Of a DNA stretch of 64,000 nt, positions 47,701 through 61,193 are shown one piece after another. Each line of letters starts with the position of its first letter. Position 1 is the stretch's first letter. The notes under the pieces are model-generated. The model searched no databases. It saw only the letters and a list, made by a program, of their open reading frames with translations, and had not been told where the DNA came from. Both the position numbers and the translations under genes were made by a program. This stretch comes from Taxawa tesnikishii (nom. ined.) (Eukaryota; Ascomycota; Dothideomycetes; Dothideales), in NCBI GenBank assembly GCA_030247885.1, contig JAPDRO010000027.1, positions 1 through 64,000 on the forward strand, given 5' to 3'.

Positions 47701-48875
47701 AAGTAAAGTTAAAGTCTTTATAAGTTATATTAAAGGTACTACTAAGTAATAAAAGCTTTAAGTACTAGATATAAGAAAGATAATTATAAGTAGAGTAGTT
47801 AAGTTCTTTAAAAATAAAAAGGAAGGGAATATTAAGCTTAATATACTTATTAAATCTACTCTAAATATAGTACCTTAAAGGAGGCTAATTAGTAAACTAA
47901 GGAAGTAACTAATAGAGCCTATACTAAGTATTTATAAGGATATACTATAGTAGGAGGAACTTCTTAAGACTATAAATTAGGAGGAGTCTTATATAACTTA
48001 GTAAGAAGAGTCTTTACTAAAAGAACTATAATAAGAGGAGCGAAAGATAGTTATTTTAACTTAGCTAAAAACTATATTTTCTTACGTTAAGATTCCTACT
48101 TTAGTTTTACTAAAAAGGTCTTTTCTTACGTCGAAATCTTAATACTTAAGAAAATAAGAGAGAATCTTAATAAAGACGAGTTAGAAATTAACTATAGGCT
48201 AGCTAAGATCTTTAAGGCTCTTATAATTCTACTTATAAAAGAAGAATAAAATTAAGTTATCGCTCTTTTTAAAGTTAATTAAGTAGAGGAAGAGTTTGCT
48301 TTTATAATAAAAGGTAAAATAAACATCCTAATTTTATAAACTTATTTAAAAGTTATTTATAACTCTATTTAGGAAGAACTTTAAAAGGAAGTTATTAAGA
48401 AAGAGCTAGATACTTTATAAGTAAACGTAACGTTTAAAATAGCTACTCTATTAAAGGAGTATAATATTATATTAAGTAAATAGGTTTTCGATATTAAGTT
48501 TAACTTAAATAAATCTCTAAATAAGCTAAAGGCTAAGCTAATAATAAGAGGATTCTCTTAGAAGTATAGTATTAATTTTAAATATACTTTTACTTTTACT
48601 TTAAGGTATAATATTTTAAGAGTCTTTTTAACTATTATTATAATCGAGGATTTAAAGTACTATTAAATAGACGTTAATAATACTTTTACTAAGTTGTTCT
48701 TAAAGGAAGAGATTTATATAGTACTTCTACTTAGTATTAATCTCGCCTTTAGCTAAGTACTTAAGGTTCTTAAGAGTCTATATAGTCTTAAGTAAGTAGT
48801 AAGAAACTAAAACTAGAACTATATATTATAGCTTTAAAAGCTAGGCTTCGTTTAAAGCGAAGTAAACTTATATCT

Positions 48876-49042
48876 TATTATAAAATAATAGCCGCCTAGT
48901 CCGAATAAATAGTTATATAACCTATTAAGTTAAGTAGGGAATCTCTTTATCTCTTAGCTACTATTATAAATAGCTTAATTAATTAATAAGTTACGGTTAG
49001 TTCTACTATATATTTAGTTATAGTTAAGTACTTAGTTTAACT
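48876..49042 (+). repeat. 5' LTR of Copia 2 (167 bp)
   Basis: Same ends and length as the other LTRs; the next bases again read GTTATAAGCCCGAG. Confidence 0.87.
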
Positions 49043-52000
49043 AGTTATAAGCCCGAGTTTATAATAGCTTACTACTTAATTAAGTATAATATATTTTATG
49101 CTTAAAAGGGCTATAATAGGTAGTAAGACTAGTATAATTAATACCTATATTAGAAGGGCTACTATAAGTAGTAAGACTAATATAATTCCTATATATAGAA
49201 GGGCTACTAGAAGTAGTAAGACTACTTATAGAAGTATACTAGTACTTAGAAGGGCTATAAGGTAATAAGACTAAGTATTATAAAGTATAGTAACTAAAAG
49301 GACTATAATAAGTAATAAGACTAGTTATACTAAGTAAAGTTCTTTACTACTATAAGCTTACTAAGTATTATAGAGCCTACTTTACTTTTATAAATACCGA
49401 AGTCTATTAACTTATTACTTTCCCTTTCGCGCTAATTCGATTTTATTATACTATTTTAATTTATATAAATAACTATAATAAGCTTAATAGACGAATTCTT
49501 TAGTAAAAGGAAGCTTATTTTTATTCTTATAAGAGGGAATTCGAAGAGATAGTTTATACTTATAAGAGAGTAGTTAATAAGAGAAAATATCTAGTTTATT
49601 ATTAAGAATAAATTAAAAGAAAAGAGAGTATATAAACGATAACCTTATCTTTAACTTTAGGGAAAGAGTCTATAATAACTATATAGCTTCTTACTTTCTT
49701 ATTTTATATTTAAGTTAATACGAAAGCTAAATACTAAATTACTATTTATATTAGTAAGGATAACTAAGACTAAATTAAGGACTTAGATATAGCTATAGCT
49801 AAATAAAAGGAGCTAAGGAACAAATACTTAAATAAGCTTTAAATAATAATAAGGTAGTACTTATAGGATTTTATTAACTATAAAATAAGCCTAGAAATAA
49901 CTATAAATAAAGTATAAACTTAACTAACTAAGCTAAGTAAGAGGGTAGTTACTACTTAACTAAATATAGCGACTATTAAGAAGCTAAGTAAGAGACTTTA
50001 GTAGCTACTTTAGGCTTTATTAAATAAATATACTATCGTAAGGGATACTATTAATACTTAGATAAATCTACTAATTAAGAAGTTAATCCTTAAGCTTTAA
50101 GAAAAGAAGCTTTTCTTAAAGCTAAGGCTAGCTAATTTACTCTTCTTACTAAAAAGTATTAATAATAAAAGACGTCTAATAGAAGGAGATCTTAGTTACT
50201 AAATTAAGCTAAGTATTATCTTTATAATAGTAACTATTAGCTAAAAACTACCCCTCTCTTAAAGATATAAGGACTATAGTAAAGAATAAAAGGAAATAAA
50301 AGAAGTTTTAAGTTAAGCTAAAGAGGAGTAATAACGATATAATAGACTTAATTAATAAGTTCTATAAGGAAGTTATAAACTTAAAGTAAAAAAGAATAGG
50401 CTTAAAGTAAAAAAGAGAAAGTATAAAGCCTTTAAAACTAAGGAAACTTTAACCTTAAGTAAATCTTAGACTATAAAGTTAAACTTATTAAGCTAAGATT
50501 AAAAGTCTATAAACCTTATTAAGGAAGTTACTTATTTCTTTAAGGAAGTAAGAAGTAAAGTTTCTTACTAAAGCTAAGCCTCCGATACTAGTATAAGTTT
50601 ATATATAACTAACTAGCTTTAGTTATTTAAGGGACTACTTCGAGATATCTTAAGATAAAAGATTATAGTAAGAAGAGGAGTTTTATTTTTAAACTACTAG
50701 AGTATAGTAGAAATAATAGATAAGGATAAGAACTTAATTCTTTTATTAAAGATACTTTATATTTCTAATCTTAAAGCTAACTTATTATCTAAAAGGAAGA
50801 TATATAAGAGCGGACTTTATAAGACCTTTAACGAAGACGATATATACTTAAAAGATAAATAAGGAAATATCGTAGTAAAGGTAAGGCATAAAGGTAGTAT
50901 TTATATTATAAATAAGATTACTTTGCTAAATAATTAATATATATTTCGAGTTATATTAAGTACTTATTAAGGTTTTATTCTATTAAATTTACGAGATAAG
51001 ATTACCTACTAATAAGTAGAATTTATATAGCTTTAAGAGCCGAGTAATTAGCTAGCTAATATACCCGAGAATTTGCCGATAAAAGTTAAAGTAAATATTA
51101 TATAACTCCCGGAGCTATATAAAGATTTAATAGATAGTCCCGAAAAGGTATTAGTAAAAGATATAACCTAAAAGTAGAAATACTAACTATAGTATAAAAG
51201 GCTTACTTATCTTAAGGCTAAAAAGATTAGTAACTTATATAAGGTTATAATATTTACTAAACTAATCTAAATTAATAAAAGCTATTAATATAAGATTTAT
51301 ACGCTTACTAAGATTAGGAATAAGAAGGGACCTCTCTTAATAAGAAAGCTAAAAGTACTTAACTTAGTTTATATAAATATTTATAAACTATTCGAACTAT
51401 TATAGTAAGAGTATATTATATTCCTTTTTATTATAAATAATTACTTAAAGAAAGCCTAGATTTATAAACTAAGGACTAGAGATAAAGTTCCTACTTACCT
51501 TTAGTAATAAAAGAAGAAGGCGAAACTTTAAAGTAAAGCTAAACTTAAGGCTATTAAAAGTAATAATACTTTTAAGCTAAAGGAAGTCTTTTAAGAGTAA
51601 GAGAAATAAGAGGGAGTCTAACTATAGTTTACTATTACTTAAATATCTTTATAAAATAGAGTTATTAAAAGAAGTAACTAGACTATAGAGTTTAATATAA
51701 GAGTAATACTTAAGGACGTAAGGCTACTAAATAAGTTCTAGTTCGAAGTAATATAAACTAATATTTACCTTAAAAACCTTATATTTAACGAACTAGTTAT
51801 TAATAGTAGATAGCTTAGTTCTAAGGAAGTTTTTACTAAAAATTACTTTATTAATCGACTATATTAGAGTCTAAAGTTATAAAGTTATTACTTATATAAA
51901 CTTAAAATCCCTACCTTTATTCTTAAGATAAAATAAGCTAATAAATAAAAGTAAAGTTAGAGTCTTTATAAGTTATATTAAAGGTACTACTAAGTAATAA

Positions 52001-54199
52001 AAGCTCTAAGTACTAAATATAAGAAAGATAATTATAAGTAGAGTAGTTAAGTTTTTAAGGATAAAAAGAAAGGGAATATTAAACTTAATATACTCGTTAG
52101 ATTTACTCTAAATATAGTACCTTAAAGGAGGCTAATTAGTAGACTAAGAAGGTAGCTAATAGAGCCTATACTAAGTATTTATAAGAATATATTATAGTAG
52201 GAGGAACTTCTTAAGACTATAAATTAGGAGGAGTCTTATATAACTTAGTAAGAAGAGTCTTTACTAAAAGAACTATAATAAGAAGAGCGAGAGATAGTTA
52301 TTTTAACTTAGCTAAAAACTATATTTTCTTACGTTAAGATTCTTACCCTAGTTTTACTAAAGAAGGTCTTTTCTTACGTCGAAATCTTAATACTTAAGAA
52401 AATAAGAGAGAATCTTAATAAAGACGAGTTAGAAATTAACTATAAGCTAGCTAAGATCTTTAAGGCTCTTATAACTCTACTTATAAAAGAAGGATAAAGT
52501 TAAGTTATTACTCTTTTTAGAGTTAATTAAGTAGAGGAAGAGTTCGCTTTTATAGTAAAAGGTAAGATAAATATCTTAATTCTGCGAACTTATTTAGAAG
52601 CTATTTATAACTCTATTTAGAGAGAACTCTAAAAGGAAGCTATTAAGAAAGAGCTAGATACTTTATAAGTAAACGTAATATTTAAAATAGCTACTTTATT
52701 AAAGGAGTATAATATTATATTAAGTAAATAAGTTTTCGATATTAAGTTTAACTTAAATAAATCTCTAAATAAGCTAAAGGCTAAGCTAGTAGTAAGAGGA
52801 TTTTCTTAGAAGTATAGTATTAATTTTAAATATACTTTTACTCTTACTTTAAGGTATAATATTTTAAGAGTCTTTTTAGCTATTATTATAATCGAGGATT
52901 TAAAGTACTATTAAGTAGACGTTAATAATACCTTTATTAAGTTATTCTTAAAAGAGGAAATTTATATAGTACTTTTACTTAGTATTAATCTTACTCCTAG
53001 CTAAGTACTTAAAGTTCTTAAGAGTCTATATAGTCTTAAGTAAGTAGCGAGAAACTAGAATTAGAACTATATATTATAACTTTAAAAGCTAGGCTTCGTT
53101 TAAAGTAAGGTAAACTTATATCTTTTAATTTACTTAGAAAGGAAGATACTTCTCCTTATTTACGTAAATAATATCTAAGTAGCGTATAAGGACATTAATA
53201 ATATCTTATAGTTTAAAGAGGCTTTTACTTTTATCTTTAAGATTAAGAACTTAAGAGAAATTAACTTTATCTTTAAAGTAAGAATTATAAGGGATAAGGA
53301 AGCTAAAATAATTAAAATAGACTAGTCTTATTATATTAAAGATATTCTTACTAAATATAATATAGAGAAAGATAAAGCTTACTTAGTAAAGGTACTATTA
53401 AATAGTTATAATATACTAAGACTAGCTAGACCTTAAAATATAAGGATAAACTAAAGAGAGTACTAGTATCTAATTAGAAAGATAGTTTACCTTAATATTC
53501 TAATAAGGCCTAATATTACCTTTACCTTAAGTAAACTAAGCTAGTACTTTATAGATCTAGTAGAGTTTTATATTAAGGTAGTTAAGGGAATCTTAAGGTA
53601 CTTAAGATTAAATACTAACTTAGCAATTATTTTAGGAGTATATTAAGACTAATATTTAACTAGCTTTTTTAACTTTAACTATATAATAGATAAACGAGAT
53701 AAAATCTCTATCCTTAGTAATATGTTTATACTTAAAGGAAAGCTAATTAGCTAAATAAGTAAGAAGTAAAAGTTAGTAGTAACCTTTACTATAAATACTA
53801 AATATATAGTAATATATACTTACTTAAAGTAATTATAATAGCTTATACTACTCTTAAGAAATATAAGTTATTAGTACCTTATTAATAGCGACCCTTTTAA
53901 GCTAATAGTTTAGAAAGAGCTAAAGTTTACTATTAAATTACCTATTATACTTAAAGGAAATAACTAAGTTACTCTTTCTCTTATTTAAGATACGTATACT
54001 TATAATAAATTAAAGTACATCGATATAGCCTATTATTATATTAACGATCTATATAAGAGGAAGAGGATTAATATTAACTTTATTACTATATAAGAGATAA
54101 TTACTAATAGCTTTATAAAGCCTCTTTAAGGTTAGTATTTCTAGAGGTTTATTAGTTAACTTAGACTATCTAAAGAGGACTAATTTAGCTAAGGAAGAG

Positions 54200-54366
54200 T
54201 ATTATAAGATAATAGCTACCTAGTCTAAATAGATAGTTATATAACCTATTAAGCTAAGTAGGGAATCTCTTTATCTCCTAGCTACTATTATAAATAGCTT
54301 AATTAATTAATAAGTTATAGTTAGTTTTACTATATATTTAGTTATAGTTAAATACTTAGTTTAACT
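54200..54366 (+). repeat. 3' LTR of Copia 2 (167 bp)
   Basis: Follows the end of the RNase H region. Ends TTTAACT before the TATCT target copy. Confidence 0.87.
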
Positions 54367-55447
54367 TATCTTTTAATTTACTTAGAAAGGAAGATACTTT
54401 TCCTTATCTATATAAATAATATCTAAGTAGCGTATAAGGATATTAATAATATTTTATAGTTTAAAGAGACTTTTACTTTTATCTTTAAGATTAAGAACTT
54501 AAGAGAAATTAACTTTATTCTTAAAGTAAGAATTATAAGGAATAAGAAGGTTAAAATAATTAGAATAAACTAGTCTTATTATATTAAAGATATTCTTACT
54601 AAATATAATATAGAGAAAGATAAAGTTTACTTAGTAAAGGTACTATTAAATAGTTATAATATACTAAGACTAGCTAGACTCTAAGATATAAGAATAGACT
54701 AAAGAGAGTACTAGTATCTAATTAAAAAGATAGTTTACCTTAGTATTCTAATAAGGCTTAATATTACCTTTGCCTTAAGTAAATTAAGTTAGTACCTTAT
54801 AGATCTAATAGAGTTTTATATTAAAGTAACTAAGGGAATCTTAAGGTACTTAAGATTAAATACTAACTTAGCAATTATTTTAGGAGTATATTAAGACTAA
54901 TATTTAACTAGCTTTTCTAACTTTAACTATATAATAAATAAACGAGATAGGATCTTTATCCTTAGTAATATATTTATATTCGAAGGAGAGCTAATTAGTT
55001 AAATAAGTAAGAAGTAAAAGTTAGTAGTAACCTTTACTATAAATACTAAATATATAGTAATATATACTTACTTAAAGTAATTATAATAGCTTATACTACT
55101 TTTAAGAGATATAAGTTATTAGTACCTTATTAGCGGCGACCCTTTTAAGTTAATAGTTTAGAAAGAGCTAAAGTTTACTATTAAATTACCTATTATACTT
55201 AAAGGAAATAACTAAGTTACTCTTTCTCTTATTTAAGATACGTATACTTATAATAAATTAAAGTATATTAATATAGCTTATTACTATATTAAAAATCTAT
55301 ATAAGAAGAAGAGGATTAATATTAACTTTATTAGTATATAGGAGATAATTACTAATAGCTTTATAAAGCCTCTTTAAGGTTAGTATTTCTAGAGGTTTAT
55401 TAGTTAACTTAGACTATCTAAAGAGGACTAATTTAGCTAAGAAAGAG

Positions 55448-55614
55448 TATTATAAGATAATAGCTACCTAGTCCGAATAGATAGTTATATAACTTATTAA
55501 ACTAAGTAGAAAATCTCTTTATTTCTTAGCTACTATTATAGATAGTTTAATTAATTAATAAGTTATAGTTAGTTCTACTATATATTTAGTTATAGTTAAG
55601 TACTTAGTTTAACT
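55448..55614 (+). repeat. 3' LTR of Copia 1 (167 bp)
   Basis: Same length and ends as the other LTRs, followed by the AATAC target copy and the rest of the pogo-like element. Confidence 0.87.
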
Positions 55615-56226
55615 AATACTATACTTTTTCTTTGTTTTTTAACTAACTTAAACTAGGGCGTTATAACGTATATATCTTTATTTAAGGCTTACTAATAATC
55701 GTATAAATAACTATATTAAAGCTTAACTTCCTTAGTATATATTTTAAACCTATTTACTTAGTACTTACTAATAGGTCCTTTATTATATAGTAAGTAGATT
55801 ATTAGCTATTTCTTTTACTATAGTTTTTATAGTACTTATTTCTTATGCGTTTAACTCGAGTATACGTACTATTATCGCTTTCTCTTTTATTTTCTAGAGC
55901 TTCTTTAAGTTAGGCTTATAATTATATTATATAAGCTTTTTATCGCGTCGTCGTCTTAGTATTATTTAGAAAATATTAAATACCTTAGACGCGTATTTTA
56001 TACTATTAAGAGAAGTTACTTAAGTAGTCTTAATAGTAAAGTATAATATACCTTTATTATAAGTTAATTACGTATTACATTATAGTAGTATTATTATAAT
56101 AGTCTAAAATAGTTATAATATTAGTAAGGGGTAACTACTTAGTAATAGTAGCTACTTAGTAATAAAACATATTATATATATATATATTAGAGCCTTATAA
56201 TATTTATTTATAAGTTCTATTTACTA

Positions 56227-58069
56227 ACGTAAACTATAAGGAAGTAAGATAAGTAAGGAAATAAGATACTAAAACTTATTTTCTTAACTTTTAAACTTAC
56301 TACTATTAATAATAAGTACTTCTATATTAGATAAGTAAGTTTATATTAAAGCTAATATCTAGAAGTATATTTCTACCTATAAAAACAAAGACTATAAATT
56401 AGTTTGAGACGCTACTTACGTATTTAATATTCCTCTTACTATTATATATTATTATATAGTTAAATAACCTTTATACGCTATAGCGTATAAATCGAATTAA
56501 ATCCTTTTAAACGCGAAAGAAAAGACGTTAGTTAGATAAATTATACGTCTTATACGTACTAGCTTTCCTACTTTACTTACGTTAGTTATATAAATAACTA
56601 AGGAAATTTAATATATACGTATATAGTTATTAAAGAAACTACTACTATTTCCTCGGCTAATTAGTAAGAAGTAGCTTAACTACTTTAAGACTTACTATCT
56701 TAAGATCGTAGGTATTTAGACTTATTAAATTAAGAGCGCGCTTTAATATAATAAGTTATAATATTATAAAGAAGTAATTTAACGTAGTAATAAAGCTTTT
56801 ATAAAATATAACTATCTTCTAGAGTATATATATAATATAAACGAGTTCGACTTTACTATCGAAGTAAGCTAAATATTAAGAGCTCTAGTTAATATACGCG
56901 AGATATTTAGCTAAAAGGTAATTATAAGCTATTAAGAGTAAATAACTATAATCGAGTATATAAGTACTATTAAAGTTACCGTACTTCCCTTAATTATCTT
57001 TAAGGCTAAATATACTAATACCGCCTAAGTACTCTTATATACGCCTTTAAACTAAAGGTTCTCGACTAGTAGTAGTAGTTAAACGTTTAATAGTTATAGT
57101 TTTTAATAGCTAACTATAGTTTTTAAGCTCTTAACGTAGCCTAATAACTTTATAATACGAAGAATATTAATTATAGACGACTATAGTAGCTATATAATAG
57201 CGAAAGTAATTACCTTTTATATAAAGAATATAATTAACTTACTTATCTTATTACCTTACTATTTATATATACTCTAATTACTTAATATTAGTATACTTAT
57301 ATTACTTAAGTACGCGCTAGCTTCGGAGACTAATATTACTTTATAACTCGACTCTAACTATGTATTATATATAAAGTAAATAAAGATATATATATACGCG
57401 AAAACTAAGGCTATTATAACGAGGAATATCTTAAGTAAATAGAAAGCTACTAGTTTAGTACTACTAAGCCTTATAATAGTACTTAATAAGTTACTTATAA
57501 AATCGACTATAGTAGATTTATAACTTTATATACTTTTATAATAACTCGATCTAAACCTTTTATTACTTAATAGTTTTCCTTTAAATAGTACTAAGTTACG
57601 CGAAGTAAACGTATTATTTAACTCTATAATTAAGGCAATTTAGGAGGCTCTATTCCTAGCGAAGTAATATATAAAGTAAATAACTCGCACTTTTAAAGTA
57701 ATATATAGTAAGAACGTTACTTTATATAAGTAGTTATAAGAATAAAAAAGCTTCTTAATATATAAAAGGTTCGAAAGAAAAGAAAGTAAGTCGTATTAAA
57801 GAGTAAGTTTATATTTAATATATAGGAAGTACTTAAGATAATTAAGGTAACTAAAGCGGAGTTATCGACTAAAAAACTACGTAAACAACTACGTAAGCGT
57901 ATAATTAAAGAAGTACTAAAAGATAAGGAAGATAAAGTACCTAAAAATATATATAGCGACTTAGATTTTAATTATATTATTATTATAATATATAAGTAGC
58001 TATCAAATATAAATATTAGCATTATTATATCTCGCTTCCTTACTTATCTTACTTCCTTATAGTTTACAT
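56227..58069 (+). mobile_element. Fot1/pogo-like DNA transposon, family C, copy 2 (1,843 bp)
   Basis: Inverted ends ACGTAAACTATAAGGAAGTA and its complement, with TA at 56,225-56,226 and 58,070-58,071. The interior aligns with 17,620-19,467, including the transposase-like + frame. The terminal words differ from copy 1 (TAAGGAAGTAAGATAAG against TACGAGGTAGTAAACTA), so the two may be sister subfamilies. Confidence 0.83.
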
Positions 58070-58249
58070 TAGTTATATAGTTATAATAATCTTTTAGTAG
58101 TTATACTACTCTACTAGTAGATTTTTATTATAAAATAATATAACTAGAGAATAGTAGAAGCTAACTTTAATAAGGGTTAAACTAAATTAAGGCTTCTAGT
58201 TAGTCTTTCTATCTAGTCGGCTCCCTCGTAGTCTACGTTACTCGAGTAT

Positions 58250-61193
58250 AATATCGACTACATTATCTTCTAACTTTAATATTAATCCCTCGTTAGCTAT
58301 GCCGTAAATATAGGCCTGACCTACTAAGAGATAACCGTCACTCTACCTTCGAAGCACATACGGTACTTTAAGGCCATGTAAGATGCAGATCCAATCACCG
58401 TCCTTAGCGGATTTAGACACTAGTCCCATGTAACCCATTTCGCAGACAGCGAATCGACGTCCCGAGTATGACTTCGTAAAGTAGCCATCGTACTCGGCAG
58501 CATCTTTAGAGAGGGTATGCCGCCCCTTTATGTCATTTGGGTAGTCCCTAGCATACCGCCAAAGGCTAGTACCTCGTGGTACGAGGCAACCAGGTCTTCG
58601 TAGGAGTGAGAAGACATGTTGTTTTCGATATTCGTTCTCAAGAAAGCCTCCTGGAGGTTAGGATAGACGCTGTCACAGGACTGAGATAGTAGTTGTGAGG
58701 CCCCTCAACTATCCGTAAAGAATTTCCACAGCATCTTTGTAGTAGAAAGATGTCTGCGTAAGGTCGAGAGGCTTTGTTATTCCGGTGATACGCTTGAACA
58801 GGGTTCCCCTAATGACTATTGCGGTGTCTCGAGGGCCAAGACGTACGTCTCTCCATAGGTTGTTCTCTGCACTGGGGCCATAGGTGCTGTCTAACGGGTC
58901 CTCGAATGGTCGCCGAAACTCGCCGCTGACAGTCCAATCAGGAACCCAGGACGGCAAACCCAGAACCTCCTGACCAAGGCTTGCTGCGACAACGACCTGC
59001 AAGCCTTTACCGGTCTTGACGAAGTACCTTGCGAATTGTGTGTACACTTTGTCGACCGTCTGACTGTAGTCGACTCTGGGCACGAAATCTCGATCGGCGG
59101 CCAGACTATGAAGGGCGTATATCTTGTCCCTAGGATCCGTTGCTTGGACATTACGAAACCTACATAACAGGTCCAGTAGTGATGGTGGTGCCGTGAGCGC
59201 ATCTGGTGCTGTCTTACCAATCGCCTGCAGATTACGTCTTCCATGCCAGACACGTTTAACAGACACGGTTTCTGTCTCCATCGCATTGTTTGCGGCGACA
59301 ACGTCGCTGAATCGTGAATATCATCAAGACATTCTGATTGACTAAGACTTCCTGGACAACCCAAGCCCGCGAGAACCAAGGGAGTGATCTCATGTAGTTC
59401 CACGCTTGCCATGCTGTATGTGTTTTGTTAGGGATGCCAAATTTCGTCAGCTCGGAGTATTGAAGCGAGGGCTGTTCAGGCCGGACAGCGTGCAGAACGG
59501 AATATGCTAGAGACAGCATCTTGATCAGCCACGTAGCGTAGTAGACCCATCTCTGTACGGGCTCTATGCGAGGCAATCCGGGGTGAACGACTACTTCGTA
59601 GGCCGTTCTGTAGATTCTAGTCATCATCATGACCTGTTCGTTACGCTCATCAAGGTCGTCCTGATTTATGCAAACGGCATCCGCCCAGACTTATTCGTAG
59701 CCTTGGTCCAAAAGCTCGGAAAGCGCTAGGTGTAGACTCTGTGTGATCTCCAAGAACGAACCGTCCTTCTCCAAAGTAAGGCCTCTTCGACGATCCGGAT
59801 TGCCCCAACAGTATGAGAGAGCAACGTATCTTGGTGCGTTCTCCAAGGATGTAGTGATCATCTCGGCTATGATCCAATTCTTCGTGTTCGCGATCAGTTT
59901 CAACAACCTTATCCATTTACCTGGATTGTCCAATCTGAAATGGCTGTATTTGAAGCCTTCCACGTTCAGTAGCTGTTTCGCTTGTTGGCTGATTCGAGTT
60001 GAGAGGACATCATGGTGCGCTAGTTCCGCGGCGTCGTCTCCTTGGACACAGAGTGAATCGAGGAACAAGTTTGACTGCCGTGGCATCTTGGTGTGAGACA
60101 GTATGCTCACGAGGTTCCGCGGTCTGTAGATTGTCTGACCATGGCAGCGGATGGCCGTTGCTGGACCATATATCGGAACTCCCATGTGAAGCTTCGTATA
60201 CTCTGGGGTCGAGGATAGTGATACAATTTCCATGCTTATCTCGAGATTGAGGTTCTCCGGTGAAGAGGAAACTACACGGAACAGGCGTATCTCATCTGGT
60301 CGTTGGAGAGGTTCATACACGTACTGGGGGTTTGGTGAGCGCGAACGGGAGGACGGTCTTTCAACGTCCGGATTGAACACGGAGAGTATAGCTGAAGCTT
60401 TCCGGTAGACATCGAGGCGGAATCCCGCGGTACTTGGGCGTTCGTTTTCGTTAAGGCAAAGCTTGTCGAACCAGATCTTGTGAGGTTCCAATTTCCTAAA
60501 CAGTTGGAGCATCACGTATGTCTCGAATGTCACCCGTAGCTCCTTGCCGTTACATATTATCATGTGGTCAGGAGTCAAGTCGTGACTCCATCTCGGTTGA
60601 TAGATTGCAACATGATAGTCTGGTGTTTTGAATGGTGGTTTGTCAAACACCACCTCCTCTATATTGCAGGTGATAAGACCGAACATGCGGTCAACTTCGG
60701 TATCCGTCTTAGAAAGTGGATGTACCGTCAACAGCCGGAAGGGTCCATTGTAGTTACGAGCAACATCGACAGCCGCCGTGCGCTCGACCTCGGGGATGGT
60801 ACGTCCCCACTGAAGCCGCTCCACAAGTCCTGAGAGCTCCTTGTACAAGTCCACCACTGGTCTGTCGGGGAGATTGTGGGATCGTTCGTGGCACCACCGT
60901 CCGCTTGCCACACATAATTCGCAAATGTCGTAGTCGCATATGTCGCAATACCGACCTGTAGTGACAGGAAACATGCTACCATTGCAGCTGTCGCATCTCC
61001 ACATTGGTAGACTCATGGATACGCTGATAGGGTGTGACTTGTCGACGCGGCATTTGTGCTTTGCAGTACAACTTGCACAGAGGTTGAGTATTCTATCTTC
61101 ACAAGTACTACAGTGTACCTCCCGTAAGTCTCTGGTCGATGCCTTGCATACATCGCATGCCGTTGATACTGTTGTGCAGTCCGGCAAATCCAT
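58250..61193 (-). pseudogene. HET-domain protein with N-terminal zinc fingers, degraded at the transposon edge
   Basis: Start ATG at 61,191-61,193; the first 500 residues are open. Residues 13-50 and 67-106 are two Cys/His-rich modules, the second ZZ-like (CDSC...CDICDYDICELC...CHERSH). Residues about 152-275 and 301-413 each resemble a degenerate HET domain (FRLL...WFDKLCLN...YRKASAILSVF; IRLF...LFLDSLCVQ). A canonical HET domain starts near residue 455 with YVALSYCWG and continues as WADAVCINQDD, with MMTRIYRTAYEV and FSRAWVVQEV after it. The reading is interrupted about four or five times from 59,693 onward, and the last part (GRRFAVCEMGYMGL, then YIYGIANEG) fades into RIP-type DNA by 58,250. 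HET proteins act in allorecognition and programmed cell death in fungi. Confidence 0.82.

Larger units (their letters stand above)
48876..54366 (+). mobile_element. Ty1/Copia LTR retrotransposon 2, nested in Copia 1
   Basis: LTRs 48,876-49,042 and 54,200-54,366 (167 bp each), with target duplication TATCT at 48,871-48,875 and 54,367-54,371. Total length 5,491 bp, identical to the host Copia. It inserted in the reverse-transcriptase part of Copia 1 in the same orientation, and Copia 1 resumes immediately after the duplication. Full-length but broken by saturated RIP. Confidence 0.9.
44628..55614 (+). mobile_element. Ty1/Copia LTR retrotransposon 1, carrying a second Copia inside
   Basis: 5' LTR 44,628-44,794 and 3' LTR 55,448-55,614, both 167 bp. 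The flanking 5-bp target copies are GATAC (44,623-44,627) and AATAC (55,615-55,619), the latter one RIP-type change away. Between the LTRs is gag-pol in Copia order (protease/integrase region, then reverse transcriptase and RNase H at the 3' end). Without the inner element the length is 5,491 bp. It is complete in outline but broken by very many RIP changes, so it is inactive. Confidence 0.88.
43338..56172 (-). mobile_element. Fot1/pogo-like DNA transposon, family A, copy 2, split by a Copia insertion
   Basis: The left part, 43,338-44,627, matches the first 1.29 kb of the copy at 14,552; the right part, about 55,620-56,172, matches its last 0.55 kb. The sum, about 1,843 bp, equals the intact copy (1,845 bp). 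The break falls in the transposase region, and the pogo element must predate Copia 1. This copy has lost more CG sites than copy 1, so it was mutated more deeply. Confidence 0.87.
42740..58250. other. RIP block 2: nested transposons
   Basis: 15.5 kb with almost no CA or TG. It can be resolved nearly completely into a family A pogo-like element, into which Copia 1 inserted, into which Copia 2 inserted, followed by a family C pogo-like element. No host gene survives inside. Confidence 0.93.

Noticed and set aside
6300-58250. Giant Starship-type element
   Set aside because: No DUF3435 tyrosine recombinase gene or matching long-range boundaries were seen; ordinary small elements explain the blocks.
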